A stretch of DNA of 64,000 bases from contig JAMJFZ010000107.1 of assembly GCA_026225945.1 (NCBI GenBank), forward strand, positions 44,382,501-44,446,500. Direction: 5' to 3'. The stretch is from Cricetomys ansorgei (Eukaryota; Chordata; Mammalia; Rodentia; Nesomyidae). Each line of letters begins with the position of its first letter. Position 1 is the first letter of the stretch. Shown here piece after piece: positions 31,294-42,198 of this stretch. The translations under genes and the position numbers were made by a program. A model generated the notes under the pieces. That model saw only the letters and a list, made by a program, of their open reading frames with translations. It did not search any database and was not told the DNA's origin.

Positions 31294-34184
31294 CACCCTG
31301 CCTACTGAGTGCAAAGTTTACAAGTCACAACAAGATTACTCCAACTGCCAAAATAGCAGCTCAGGGTGCTGTGCCCAAACAATTTTTGCTTAACCATCAT
31401 TACCGATAATAATCCGAGGGAGTCAAGCTCAGCTGGCTCTTTGGCTGGTGATGTGCGAGGTCGCATGGAATGCCGCTGACGCCCCAGTCCTATTACCTGC
31501 GCCTTGCCAAGTAACAAGAGACAGGCTTTTGTGAACCGAACAGATATATGTAATTTGATGTAGCCACTTATGAGTCAGGAGGCACATAAGCTGTCTAATT
31601 AAAAATGCCCTTTTGCTCCGACTCTTTTCAGGCCCAAACTGCACTTCCATACAAAGGAATGCATAAATATACATGATAATTGACTCTAATGACAGGAAAA
31701 GAATGTGATGAAACGTTTCCTGATAGAATCTAGTCTAGGCACGCAGAGAGGACCAGGACTCCTCTTCAGTCACTGTGATTTACAACCCAAAAGGTGAAAT
31801 TAGAAAGGGTGAAGCAATTTTCTTCCAAATGGAGAGTACATCATGTGTGAAGAAGAGCAGAGACCTTTGTGTTATCCCAACAAGGAAAAATGATCAATGT
31901 TCTCTGGATGGAAAAAGAATATCCCATCTGACAAGCCTTCCTTTCTGGCCTTTCACATAGAATTTTCAAGTCCTATTGAGGGCTGGTTGTTGTCCTAATT
32001 ACACAGCAGTTAGGCTTAGGAGGCATCATGAAAGGTCCGTTGTTCCTGGGCTTTCTTCTATTGTTTTTTTTAGAGAATGTCTCTAGACACACTTCCCCTA
32101 TTTTTATTATGAATCTGGCACTCTTGGAGATATGGAATGCAATTATAATGATCAAGGATCTTAGTGTTAGAGAACGAGTCTCTGAAACTAGACACAGTTG
32201 TTAGAACACAATTACAAAGCCTTCAATGCACATTCCACTCATCTCGGAGGTGGTAACAAGTGGGGACCTCCTTGTATATAGTGGTGTTACATTAATAAAG
32301 CCCAGCTCGGCATTCACCGGACGGATCGTTCATCAGATTTCTTATCATAAAATCATTTGGTGTTGAGCTTCGACAGAAATAGCCTGCAGCCTGCGTTTTC
32401 TTTGGGAAAGAATTGAAAGCAGGAAAAAAAAAAAGACACAGACAAACACAAACAGAACCATAGGGCAACAAACATGTATTCCATCTTATTCAAAACAAGA
32501 TTTTAGCAATAAAAGAACTCAACAGAACAGATACCCTGGGACTTCAGTAAACAGCAAACTCCTGACAGCTAGTGTTTATGATGCTCATTGGCTCATTGTT
32601 GGGGCTCCAATCAGAGCCATCCGCTTTACACATTGGGTGGATTTCCTCTGTCACAACTAAACTGATCTTAGTTAAGGATATGAAAATATTTTTAACTCAA
32701 TATAAAGGGTATATATTTTCAAATAGCCCAAACTATCAAAATAGATTTCTGAAACAGAATTATGGCTCTAGTAGTTTACAATTCTTTCAAAATTCATAAC
32801 CATTTCTCAGTATTTCAAATTCAAAATTCATGCATTTACATAATTCATTGAGTTACAGACTTAAGATCCGAGTATGACTTTTGGGATGACCTTCCCTGGC
32901 TGCCCTCAATTCTGTCCTATGCTCCAGACTGCTTTTCTTACCATTTTGCTCCAACAACGCTGGTGGCTTTGGAGGTGGTGGAAGGAGGCTGTCACCTCAT
33001 GGGAGACAACAGGTTTCTAGGAATAGCAAGCAGGACCTGCCATGCTGAGAACAGCAGTGGGCTTGACTATGGTAAAAAAATGAGATACTTGTTACTTTGC
33101 AACATTGTGGTGGGCAGTGGAAAAAAGATGCTTCTTGCCCATTGGCGAACTCCTCACCTTCCTGCCACCTCTCTTTCCACTTGACTTCCTGTTTCCATAG
33201 CTCCTGAGTCTCTTGGCTTTACCTGAGGATACTTACCCGTCAGTGGGAGGGTCTGGTAGCCGCATCATATGTCATCCTCAATGTGTATTCAATAGAAGAG
33301 GGAGGATGTCAGGAGTGGGTAACTGTGACGAGGACTTCTGACTTGAAAACTTCTAGTCCTCTGCACAGCATGTTGCTTCCTCGGTTTTCACGCACTTCCT
33401 GGATTTCTCTGTCACATGTTAGGGTTCTCCTGTCCCCCCTTTTGGTGCCATTGTGGGTCTTTTGTTCCTCATCATCTTCTGAACACTTTCTATCCAAGTT
33501 CACAGTCTCCAACATCTACTTACCCAGGTACTCAGCTTCAACACCCACCTATTCAAGTTCTCAGTCCCCACAGCCAACAGGGGGTATTTTTACTTTGAGC
33601 ATTGACTCATACCAACTCCATAGTGGGAGCCTTCACTTAGCTGTCCATAAGTCATGTTCAACTCAACTTTCTCCAAACCAAATTGAATTCTTCATCTTGA
33701 CCAGGGCAACCTTGTGTTAATCTTCTGGTGGCACTTTCTTGGATACAGCAAAGAGATCGAAATGATGGAGAAGAGCTTTAGGTAGATTTTTTTGAGTGAG
33801 GAGGGCCTTTGGCAAGATGAGAGAGAAAGTAGAGGAACCAGGAGCACTTTGCCTCAGAGTTTGGGTTTCTGATTTCAGGGTTTGCTTAAACACTATGAGT
33901 GCTGGTCCTGGAAACACTCAGTGGCTCCTCCAGTGACTGGATATGTGTAGTACAAGGGAGAAGTAGGGTTTGGTATTTTGGGAGGGAAGACATATTGGTT
34001 AAGGATAGTGGTCAGATTCTGCTACTAGACATTGTACCGCAATAGCCTAGGGAAGAAAAGGTTTCATTTTTTTCTCCAGGAAAACCTAAAGACAATATCC
34101 CATATTCAATGTGGCAATGTTGTGATGCTTTCTGTGTTTTTTGACTATTTCTGTGTCTAAACTACCAATTCTTACCAACTAATG
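31294..34184. other. repeat-poor unique stretch, possible conserved non-coding DNA
   Basis: Nearly 2.9 kb with no recognisable transposon except an A-run at 32424. Two parts (31380-31720 and 32190-32420) are CpG-containing, repeat-free and rich in AT-core homeodomain-like sites. See the findings. A 145-codon frame at 33283-33720 is judged a chance frame. Confidence 0.4.
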
Positions 34185-34315
34185 CTCGTTCAGTTAATTC
34201 TCACAATTTTCTAAGTCAGTCTAACTTCTAATACCATTTTTCCAATATGAAAACAGGGAGTAAGGAGAGGGTAGATAACCTGCCCAAAGTGTGTGTTTAG
34301 TAATGGAAAAGGTCG
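34185..34315 (-). mobile_element. MIR fragment, antisense
   Basis: TTAATTCTCACAATTTTCTAAG, CCAATATGAAAACAGGGAG and GGTAGATAACCTGCCCAAAGTG correspond to reversed MIR (TCATTTAATCCTCACAAC, CAGATGAGGAAACTGAGG, GGTTAAGTAACTTGCCCAAGG). Confidence 0.65.
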
Positions 34316-34449
34316 ATAAATGTCCTCTGGTTGTTGCCCAAGTCTCAATCTCCCATTTCCCCTATAATTTTAACTCTCTTCTTCTCCAGTATTTAAAAGA
34401 AAAAATTTAGTCTTTCCATCATTCAAGTTGTCTTAATTTATAAATCACA

Positions 34450-34580
34450 TTTATGTGCATTTTCTTATCTGATCCTCACAATAATTTTCCAAGGATATAA
34501 TGTAGGTAAGTAGATACTGTCATTTCCATCGGCAAATGAGGAAAATGATGCTCACACACATTGTTATTTAAAATCTAGCA
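34450..34580 (-). mobile_element. MIR fragment, antisense
   Basis: TTTTCTTATCTGATCCTCACAATAATTTTCC, TACTGTCATTTCCATCGGCAAATGAGGAAAATGATGCTCACACACA follows the reversed MIR 3' half. It lies 135 bp from another antisense MIR fragment and may be an independent insertion, since the same consensus part is present in both. Confidence 0.65.
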
Positions 34581-34808
34581 CATTCATTCTGAAAGCATCT
34601 TAAAGAGTTATTCCAGTCCATTCATGTTTTTGCAGAAGGCGGCTCAGAAAATGAAGCTCTTTCCCCAGTTCCCACACCAACTGTTGTGCAACCAGCTACA
34701 CTCAGAGCTCATAATACCAACCTTCACTTGGTTTATGGAACTCACATTAACTTTAGAGCCAGTCAACTGAGCCACAATTTACTCTTTGTAGAATGGGGTT
34801 ATTTTCAA

Positions 34809-34925
34809 CGGGGTACAATGGTGTGCACCTGCTGTCCCTGTACTTGGGAGCTATGGCAAGTGAATCACAGTTCAAATTTGGCCTGACATTTTAGTGAGGG
34901 TCTGTGTCAACTCTAAATAAATACA
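34809..34925 (+). mobile_element. B1F/PB1-like SINE
   Basis: GGGGTACAATGGTGTGCACCTGCTGTCCCTGTACTTGGGAG equals GGCGTGGTGGCGCACGCCTTTAATCCCAGCACTCGGGAG with changes. GTGAGGGTCTGTGTCAACTC precedes an A/T-rich tail. Confidence 0.7.
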
Positions 34926-35157
34926 ATAAAGGTATTTTTCTACTGTGTACAGCTGCAGTGAGACAGTAAATGAAATTAATATGTAACAGGCATGTCACAA
35001 TCAAGGCAAACACTAAATATTTAGCAGAAGTCAGGTTTTCTATACCTTGTCATCTCTTCCTCTCTTGGGTTGAGATGACGGAGGAAGATAAACAGTTTAT
35101 TCTCTGCTGTATGATTTGCTCTACATACATTATTAAATGCATCTTTAAAACAGTTTT

Positions 35158-35266
35158 TTAATTTTAATTTTATTTATTTATTTACTTTTTTATTTTATTT
35201 ATTTCTTAACATTGGTGTGAGGATGTCAGATTCCCTGGAACTGGAGTTATAGACAGTTGTGAGCTC

Positions 35267-35306
<40 letters not shown>

Positions 35307-35376
35307 TGGAATTTGAACCTGGGTCCTCTGGAGGAGCAGCCAGTGCTCTTAACATCTGAGCCATCCCTCTAGCTCC
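35158..35376 (-). mobile_element. B3-type SINE, antisense, with internal TG expansion
   Basis: Reverse strand begins GGAGCTAGAGGGATGGCTCA and GATGTTAAGAGCACTGGC (tRNA-derived head), continues GAGGACCCAGGTTCAAATTCC, and has ACTCCAGTTCCAGGGAATCTG in the body. A (TG)n run at 35269-35305 lies between head and body, where the B3 consensus has a short GT-containing segment. The tail is the TTTA-rich tract at 35160-35205. Confidence 0.85.
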
Positions 35377-35394
35377 TTTAGTGCTTTTTTTGCT

Positions 35395-35546
35395 ATTGTT
35401 GTTTTGTTTTGGTTTTTCGAGTCAAGGTTTCTCTGTGTAGTTTCTGGCTGTGCTATTCTGTAGACCAGGTTTGCTTTGAACTCACAGAGATCCTCCTGCC
35501 TCTGCCTCCTGAGTGTTGGGATTAAAGGCTTGAGTCACCACCAGCT
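35395..35546 (-). mobile_element. B1 SINE, antisense
   Basis: GTTTTTCGAGTCAAGGTTTCTCTGTG, TGTAGACCAGGTTTGC, GAACTCACAGAGATCCTCCTGCCTCTGCCTCC and GTTGGGATTAAAGGCTTGAG give a full reversed B1. It directly follows the antisense B3. Confidence 0.93.
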
Positions 35547-35997
35547 AGTGGAGTTAGTAAATCAAGACAAGCCCAGGTGTCCCTTCCTCTCTGGTCCCTA
35601 AAGTAGCAGGATTTATCCTTCTCTGGTCATGTCACCACTTGTCCTCTGCTGCAGGAAGCCTTCAGCCGCAGCAGCCCACTCAGTTTTCAGTCACCTCTTC
35701 AATCACCTCTTGCCACTAGCTTTTATTGCCTGTAATCATCTCTACTCAGCAAAACTCCAGCTCCAGATCAATCCCAACAAACAGGCTTTCTTAGACCTGG
35801 ACCAGCTGGAGTGCATCCTGGCCTCAGCTTGGCCAGACCCTCAATACTACACAGCGACTTTTCAGATTCGGTTCCTGGACCCTCACAGTTCTTTGGGGTG
35901 ATTCAATCATTTCTTAAATTCTCACCCATCTCCTGCTGCAAGACTTGCTTTGTGATATTTGAAGCTGTAGTATTTCCCAAAGGCTCCTGCTTGCTGT
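35547..35997. other. unique non-coding stretch
   Basis: No repeat named with confidence. Two overlapping chance frames at 35629-35999. Confidence 0.4.
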
Positions 35998-36387
35998 AGC
36001 TGGAGCTCTGGGAACTAGTGGAACCTTATGAGGTGGAGCGCAGCGGAAGAAAGGTAGGTCATTCAGAGTATGTCTTTTTAGGGGAACCATGACCCTGACC
36101 TCTTCCCTCTCCCCTCTCCTCCCTCTTTCCCCCCTCTCAGTCTCTCTCTCTCTCTCCCTCTCTCATTCTCTCTCCCCTCCCCTCTCTCATACTTACTGGT
36201 TGCCATGGGCCATGAGATGAAGTGAATAGGCTTCCTCTATCATGGATCTTCTGCAATGTACTGCCTCACCACCATCTCAGGGCAATGGGGCTAATTGTCT
36301 ATGAATGGAAACCCCTGAAACTATGAGTCAAAACAACCTTTTCTCCTTTTATGTTGGCTATTTCAGGCATTTTGTTACAGGATCACC
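35998..36387 (+). mobile_element. MaLR-type LTR with CT-rich core
   Basis: CTCTGGGAACTAGTGGAACC, AGGTAGGTCATTCAGAGTATG, a CT-rich tract (36098-36191), GGTTGCCATGGGCCATGAGATG, CAATGGGGCTAATTGTC, CTGAAACTATGAGTCAAAACAACC and TTTTGTTACAGGATCA follow a MaLR-like LTR from U3 to the 3' end. The CT tract sits where such LTRs carry a short CTCTCT motif, so it is an expansion. Confidence 0.6.
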
Positions 36388-36436
36388 ATACTTTTCCTCT
36401 GAGAATATCAAAGCTGTATATTTCCTCATTTCAGTG

Positions 36437-36590
36437 GGATGCTCCTTGTATGTCAAGCATTGTGCTAAGTCTTTCATTTATATATTATTTACTTTTCACT
36501 GAAGGGTCATGGGATAAGACATATATTTACCACCTCTCTCTTTTAGAGCTGATGCAACGTAGACCCAGAGAGGTCTGGGTAGATGGCTCC
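36437..36590 (-). mobile_element. MIR fragment, antisense
   Basis: TGCTCCTTGTATGTCAAGCATTGTGCTAAGTCTTTCATTTATAT and AACGTAGACCCAGAGAGGTCTGGG fit a reversed MIR 3' half. Confidence 0.6.
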
Positions 36591-37507
36591 AAATAATAAC
36601 CACCACAACTCTATAGGTTAACGCTGAGATTTCAAATACTAAACATTTCAACATACTAACATTTTGAATACTAAAACTGAAAGTCTCAGTTTCCTTCCAA
36701 TAAATTGAGAATTTGGGTTCATTAATTCTGTAAAATTGGGTCAATAACCTCACAGAGGTATGAAAAATTGCAGCTCCCTATCTTCTCGTCTTTAATTTCA
36801 TTTCCCCTGGGGTTTAGGTGAGCTTTGGGGCACTTGCATCTGTATTTCTAAACATGCTGATGCTGTTTCTTACTAAATTGTCCTTTTTATCCACTTTCAA
36901 TGGGCTTTCCCCACACAGCATGAAGATTTAGTCCTGCCCACAGCAACAATCATTCCCTCTCTGCACAGGCTGCATTTCCTATTACTTCCTATCATCCTGC
37001 AGGCTAAATCACTCTGATATACTGTGAACGGTAAGTGCTAATCATGGCAAAACCGTAGGTACGCTGTAATTAATTTTTCTTCCTGAATACTGTCAGACTT
37101 AAAAAGTAAAGCCCACAGTGACATGCTGGCTGAGCACTGGTGAAACCAGGAAGGCCACCAACAGCCTGATTATGAATTCCTCTCAATCCCTGGCCCCATG
37201 GATAAGGTCTCCTACCCAAAGGACAGTCCTTAACAAGAGAACCAGCTGCATTTCCTGCCTGGGTCTGAATAATGATTCCAGTTCCTTGCCATTCTGTGCA
37301 TACTTTACAAACCAGTGCATCCCACTCTCCCTTGGATCCAGGGATCACTGCACTACTGTGACGCCACAAAGCCCAGCATGCACTGTCCTTTCCTGAGCTA
37401 TGGCTATCTGTTATAATTACACTGGTTGATCTTCTGTTCTAGTATTGGTGCTGGGAGCTCAGTCATTCCACCTGCACCAAGGAGTGGGTAGGAGTGGATA
37501 GGAGCGG
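36591..37507. other. unique non-coding stretch
   Basis: Nothing recognised. Opposite-strand frames at 37070-37396 overlap each other. Confidence 0.4.
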
Positions 37508-37835
37508 GCTTAGCCTGTTTTCTTTTGCCACAATAATACATCCCAGCTGATTAATATATAAAGAAATGTGGTTTTCACCACTCTGGAGGCTGGTGAGGGT
37601 CATCTGGCTGCACTGTACTGTGGCAGAGGGCATCATGTGGCAAGAGCAGAGAAACACACAAACTCATGTCTCTTTTCTTCTTTCCACCATTCCTATTACA
37701 GGGGTCCTAACCTCATAGCCTTCTCTAACCTAAATTACCCCTCAAAGGTCCCATCTTCATCTACTAGCAGAATGAATAGGGGTGCTAAGTTTGCACCACA
37801 TGAGTTTCTGGGAGAGACAGCCAAGCATACCTGGA
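37508..37835 (-). mobile_element. ancient MaLR/ERVL-like LTR, antisense
   Basis: TTTTGCCACAATAATACATCCCAGCTG, AATGTGGTTTTCACCACTCTGGAGGCTGGTGAGG, GGCAGAGGGCATCATGTGGC and CCTCAAAGGTCCCATCTTCATCTAC resemble a mammalian LTR read in the orientation with CACAGTTCTGGAGGCT and CCAAAGGCCCCACCTCCTAATAC. The specific family is not resolved. Confidence 0.5.
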
Positions 37836-37902
37836 GATGATCAAAGCTTCTCAATATGCTTCTAGTCCCTGGGACTGTTAATGCTTCTAGTTTCCTCTAA
37901 GC

Positions 37903-38111
37903 CAGTGGTTCTCAACCTTCTAAGGCTGCAGCCCTTTAATACAATCCTCATGGTATGGTGCCCGCCAACTATAAAATTATTGTCATTTCTACTGTTACAA
38001 ATCATAAATATGTAAATATCTGATATGCAGAAGGTCTTAGGCGACCCCTGTGAAAGGGTCATTCTATCAGCACCCCCCAATGGGTCATGATCTGCATGTT
38101 GAGTACCATTG
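37903..38111 (+). mobile_element. URR1 hAT-Charlie element with perfect 8-bp TSD
   Basis: Starts CAGTGGTTCTCAACCTTCTA and ends GTTGAGTACCATTG, the inverted terminal repeats. Internal landmarks GCAGCCCTTTAATACAATCCTCATGG, ATATCTGATATGCAG and GCGACCCCTGTGAAAGGGTCA are typical of URR1. The octamer CTCTAAGC occurs on both flanks (37895-37902 and 38112-38119), a perfect hAT target-site duplication. No transposase frame. Confidence 0.95.
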
Positions 38112-38119
38112 CTCTAAGC

Positions 38120-38761
38120 TTTTCTCTTTTCTAAGAAGTCTTTTAATACTGTCACTGTTAATTTCCTCTTCTTTGAAAGGCTTCTTTTCTGGCCTGTTCC
38201 CTTCTGGCTTGCATCATTGTCCCTGCTCCCTAGCTTCACCTTTGGGGAAATTTTGCATGCTTAAAAAACTGTCAGTCTCATATTTACTTCATAGTCTGAC
38301 CAGACTTAGAATTTTGGTTGGGAATTATTTTTCCTCAGAACTTCAAAGACATTTTCTCTATCTATTAGTGTTTAGCACTTCTGTTGGGAAACTGAGAACC
38401 ACTAAAATCCCTGATGGATCGTAAGTGATTTGCTTTTCCTTTACACAGTGGAGAAGAGCCCTTCACCCCGTCTCTAAACTGACCAATGAGATGCACATGT
38501 GTGCTTCTGTTTTCTTCCATTGCACTTGGCACTTGCTGGCTTTTTTCTATTTAGCTCTGGGGAAATTTTCTTAGTCATCTAATGATTTTCCCCCACTCCG
38601 TTTTTCCATTTCCGTTGTTCTGGAACTCTTGTAAAGACACTGGCACTCTTCAATAGTGTTCCAACTTTGATTTTTATTCTGCTTTAGAAAAAATCTTTAG
38701 CCTTCTACATTTCTCAACTCCATCACCCACTCATTATAATTGAAATTTTTGTTATTTCTAC
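38120..38761. other. unique non-coding stretch
   Basis: Nothing recognised. Confidence 0.4.
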
Positions 38762-38942
38762 TATTGTATGTTTTACAATGTGTGTGTGTGTGTGTACATA
38801 AATGACCCAGTGTGTGTGTGAAGGTGAAAAGGCCTCGTAGGAGTTGATTCTCTTCTTCTGTGGTGTGGGTCCTGGGGATTGAACTCAAGTCATGAGGCTT
38901 GCTGGCAAGTGCCTTTGCTTGCTGAGCCATCGAATCTGGCCC
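38762..38942 (-). mobile_element. B3-type SINE, antisense
   Basis: Reverse strand starts GGGCCAGATTCGATGGCTCAGC, then AAAGGCACTTGCCAGCAAGCC and TCATGACTTGAGTTCAATCCCCAGGACCCACA. Two short TG runs (38780-38797, 38810-38820) mark the distal part. Confidence 0.85.
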
Positions 38943-39599
38943 ATGTGTTGAATTTCAAGATTGCTTTTGGGATTCCTATCTGTGCAATTCTGTGTGCTTA
39001 TGGTTAGATTTTTTTGATGATAGTATTCACTGAAGGCTGAATTGGCAGCTATGTTCTTGTAGAATCTCCAGTGTCAACACCTTTGGGTTTTGTAGGCGGA
39101 TCTGGCTTCCCAGGCTTTTTCTGACTGTCCAGAGGAATCCCACACTGTCAGCCTTCTGCGAATTGCTTCTTCCATTGCTCACCGAGTTCACAGTTTCCCA
39201 GGCTGCACTGCTGCTGACCTCACCCCTTTGGGACTTTTATGCTTTTTTTAAGAAATTGTATGTGTTAATCATTTGACTGGTTTTACTAGTTAGAATGGGG
39301 TCTGAGCAGGAGCTCAAGCTAACTGTATTTGTTTAAATTTTGTCTCCATTTCTCCACATTTCCTCTTATTTTAACTAAATTATTTTCTATCCCAAGGCTG
39401 TCCCTTCACTGATGTTTGGAGTAGGCGTTCTTCTGTTTCCTCGCATCTGTTGCCTCTGTCACGATCCCCGCTGTGTCTTGTATACACCTTATTTTCAACT
39501 GACAAGTAACGGTCACATATATTAACAGAGGCGATACGAAATCGGTTGAAGTTCCAGAAAACTGGTGACTTTTACCTAATACCACTGTTCGACAACTGG
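38943..39599. other. unique non-coding stretch
   Basis: Nothing recognised. Confidence 0.4.
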
Positions 39600-40270
39600 T
39601 TAAACTAGAATCCTGGATGACACTCTTGCTTTTTCCTATGTCTCACCCCTCACGTTTCGTGATGGGTGTCTTTGGATCTCACCTCCTGGAGTTCTCCTTC
39701 AGCACCCCAGCTCTCTCTTAGAGCATTGGTTTTGTTTTATTGCTATGATCTCACACCTTTTTCTGAACTACTGCATTACTTACTACTGCACTCAGATCCT
39801 TGCTTCTAGCCTCACCTTCCTTTGAGGCTATTTTTCAGACCGTCTAGAGGAAGAACTAACTGATGCAAAGTGTTTGCCACCTCCTTTAAAGACTCCATTA
39901 TCATCTCTCCATAGCTTGCTCAAGCAAGTCCTGATTCCTTAACCCAGGACCAGGGAGTTTCACACATCTGGAGAGACACTTGGCCTCTCCCCAGCTGTCT
40001 TCTATTCTGTCTTCCTACTATCCTACCTGTTTTTTTGTTTTGTTTTTACAATGAAAACAATGCACTTGTTGCTTTCTTCCATTAAAACTTTCTTATTCTT
40101 TTTCCTTTTTCCCTTCTCGGTATATTGTTGACTTCCATATGTTCTTTGGAAGTTATTTCAGAGTCATATGGCCTCCTTTGCCCACTTCCTGAATTTTTAA
40201 AGACTGCTCCTAGGTGTCCTCAAAATGCCATCTGAAGACAGCTCCCTTCCACGGAGATGGCGATTTACTT
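39600..40270 (+). mobile_element. L2 LINE, 3' coding region remnant
   Basis: TAGAATCCTGGATGACACTC, TGTCTCACCCCTCACGTTTCG, CTGAACTACTGCATTACTTACTACTGCACTC and CTTCTAGCCTCACCTTCC track the L2 ORF2 end, where the consensus reads GAATCCTGGACGACTCC, CTGGACTACTGCAACAGCCTCC and CTGCCTCCAGCCTC. Frames are destroyed. The right limit is uncertain. Confidence 0.5.
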
Positions 40271-41285
40271 GGCTACCACTTCTGCTGACCCATACGCATC
40301 TTCCCTCCTTAGGGAAATCAAATCTTATTTGATTTGGGTGTTTCTGATGCTTAATCCAGTACCTTCCCCAATACAGGCTCTCAGTCTTTACTGAAGGAAT
40401 ATTTTATCCTTCTGCTTTTTATACGAATGTTCCATTTTCAAAGGCAGCCCATTTTCACTTTATAGTTCTTTTATGATTGTGTGAGGCAAACTTTGCTGTG
40501 TGAGCATGATGTAAGAGATGGAATGTGAAGTCCACCTGTCTCACCACACAGGATTTTTCCAAGCTGTCTTCCTGGAGGTCTTACAGTGATTTCCACAATC
40601 CGGTTAGGGTTGAATCAGAGAGTAGGTAGAGTAGGAAGTTACTTCATCTGTAAGTCTAATGTCGTTGATTACATGTTTCCAAAGGGAAGCTGCTGCAGTG
40701 TCATTAAAGTGCTTTCATGCAAAGTTGCTTGTGTTGGTGTGAGCATTCTCTTGCCAGATTACATGACAAGACAATAAGACAAAGTCTGTCATACGTCACA
40801 TGCTTAAAAATACGCAATACTAGAAACCAATACAATTGTGCACAACTGTCAGGCTTTCATGGATTTGCCATGTAAACCTTTCTCCCTCTGTGTTTACCCT
40901 CAAGCTCCATACATCCCTAGGTAACTTTCCATTTTCTTGTGGGGTTCCTCCCTTAGTTTACCTCAATTTTAAAGCATCTTACACAGAGACCTGTAATTTC
41001 CCTAATTACATTACTTTGGTGTAACTGGGCCTTGGAAAGAAGCCATTAGATACATTTTTTTGCAGCTTCTTAGCAATCAGGGAGTCCTAATTGTGACACC
41101 CTTGCCGTTTTTTATTTTTAGGTAGTTTGGTGTAATCTGGAGACAGTCTACTAGGAAGGGATGGGAATGACAATGAGGATGGCTTACGTTAAACTGTATC
41201 AGAAACTTTTCCATAGATCTGCAGGTGACTCCTTGGCTTCTTCCATCCTGAATCCCTGTGAAAGCATGGAAGGTGTCAGGGGCAA
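40271..41285. other. unique non-coding stretch
   Basis: Nothing recognised. Confidence 0.4.
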
Positions 41286-41312
41286 GTGTGTGTGTGTGTG
41301 TGTGTGTGTGTT
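41286..41312. repeat. (TG)n microsatellite
   Basis: About thirteen TG units; a T-run follows at 41335. Confidence 0.9.
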
Positions 41313-41899
41313 TGCACAAAAGCCTTTCTAGTTCTTTTTTTTTTTTCTTAATTGGACTATTTTCTACCCTTTTCTTACAATCTAAGCCAAGAAGTGTTGA
41401 TTGAGTGTAGCTTTCATTTTCAAGAGAACCAGTCAATAACACTCAGGAGATCAAAGCTCCCTACTTTTCCTGAGTCACATAGTTAGTTGACAGCAAAGTT
41501 AACACATGCACTACTTTAGTGGTTGATTCTCAGAAAGCACTTCTTCAGCCTGCATGGGTGTCCGACCTTTTGATTTTGCAGCATGATGTTGTCATCTACA
41601 AATAACACTCATAGATATTCTAAGAAGCATGCTCCCAATGTGCTGGAGGCTGGGCATGCTTGAGAGACGAACCCTAAGTCACTCTCAGGTCCGAGCAACT
41701 CTAAGGACCAGAGTAGCATTCTGTAGTTGGAATTGTCTTGTCACCTAGTTCCAAAAAGCTCCCAGGAACTTAAATGGGTGCTGTAAGGCCCTGAGAATCA
41801 GGTCTCCACATTGGACCCTCATCCTATAGGCTTGAGAGTGAGACTCAGAGAAGTGGGTGACTCAGCTATTTTTCAGATTTCATCTTATATTTGAATGAA
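41313..41899. other. unique non-coding stretch
   Basis: Nothing recognised. Confidence 0.4.
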
Positions 41900-42078
41900 A
41901 GATTATTTATAATCATTGTATATGCATGATATGCATCTGAGAGTAAGTGTTCACTGGTACCCAGGTGGAGGTCAAGGGCTGTCTTTGTGGAGTCCGTTCT
42001 CTCCTTCCTCTTTTCTGTGGATTCTTGGGATCTCGAGGCCACAGGCTTGTGTATCAAGTGCTTTTCACCCGCAGGCCA
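41900..42078 (-). mobile_element. B3-type SINE, antisense, diverged
   Basis: GTGGAGTCCGTTCTCTCCTTCCTC, CTTGGGATCTCGAGGCCACAGGCTTGTGTATCAAGTGCTTTTCACCCGC follows the reversed B3 order toward its tRNA-like head, whose last bases are lost. Confidence 0.6.
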
Positions 42079-42092
42079 GCATTTTCATTTAT

Positions 42093-42198
42093 TTTTCAGA
42101 CAGGGTTTAATTATGTATCCCACACTGATCTTGATCATGCTATCCTCCTTCCTCAGACCCTAATTGCTGAGATTACAGGCATATACACACCCTGATTT
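42093..42198 (-). mobile_element. B1-type SINE, antisense, diverged
   Basis: TTTTCAGACAGGGTTTAATTATGTATCCC, ATCTTGATCATGCTATCCTCCTTCC and GCTGAGATTACAGGCATATACACACC give a reversed old B1 next to the B3. Confidence 0.7.

Noticed and set aside
33283..33720. 145-codon open frame
   Set aside because: Two further overlapping frames cover the same bases on both strands. Ser/Thr/Pro-rich string typical of CT-rich DNA.
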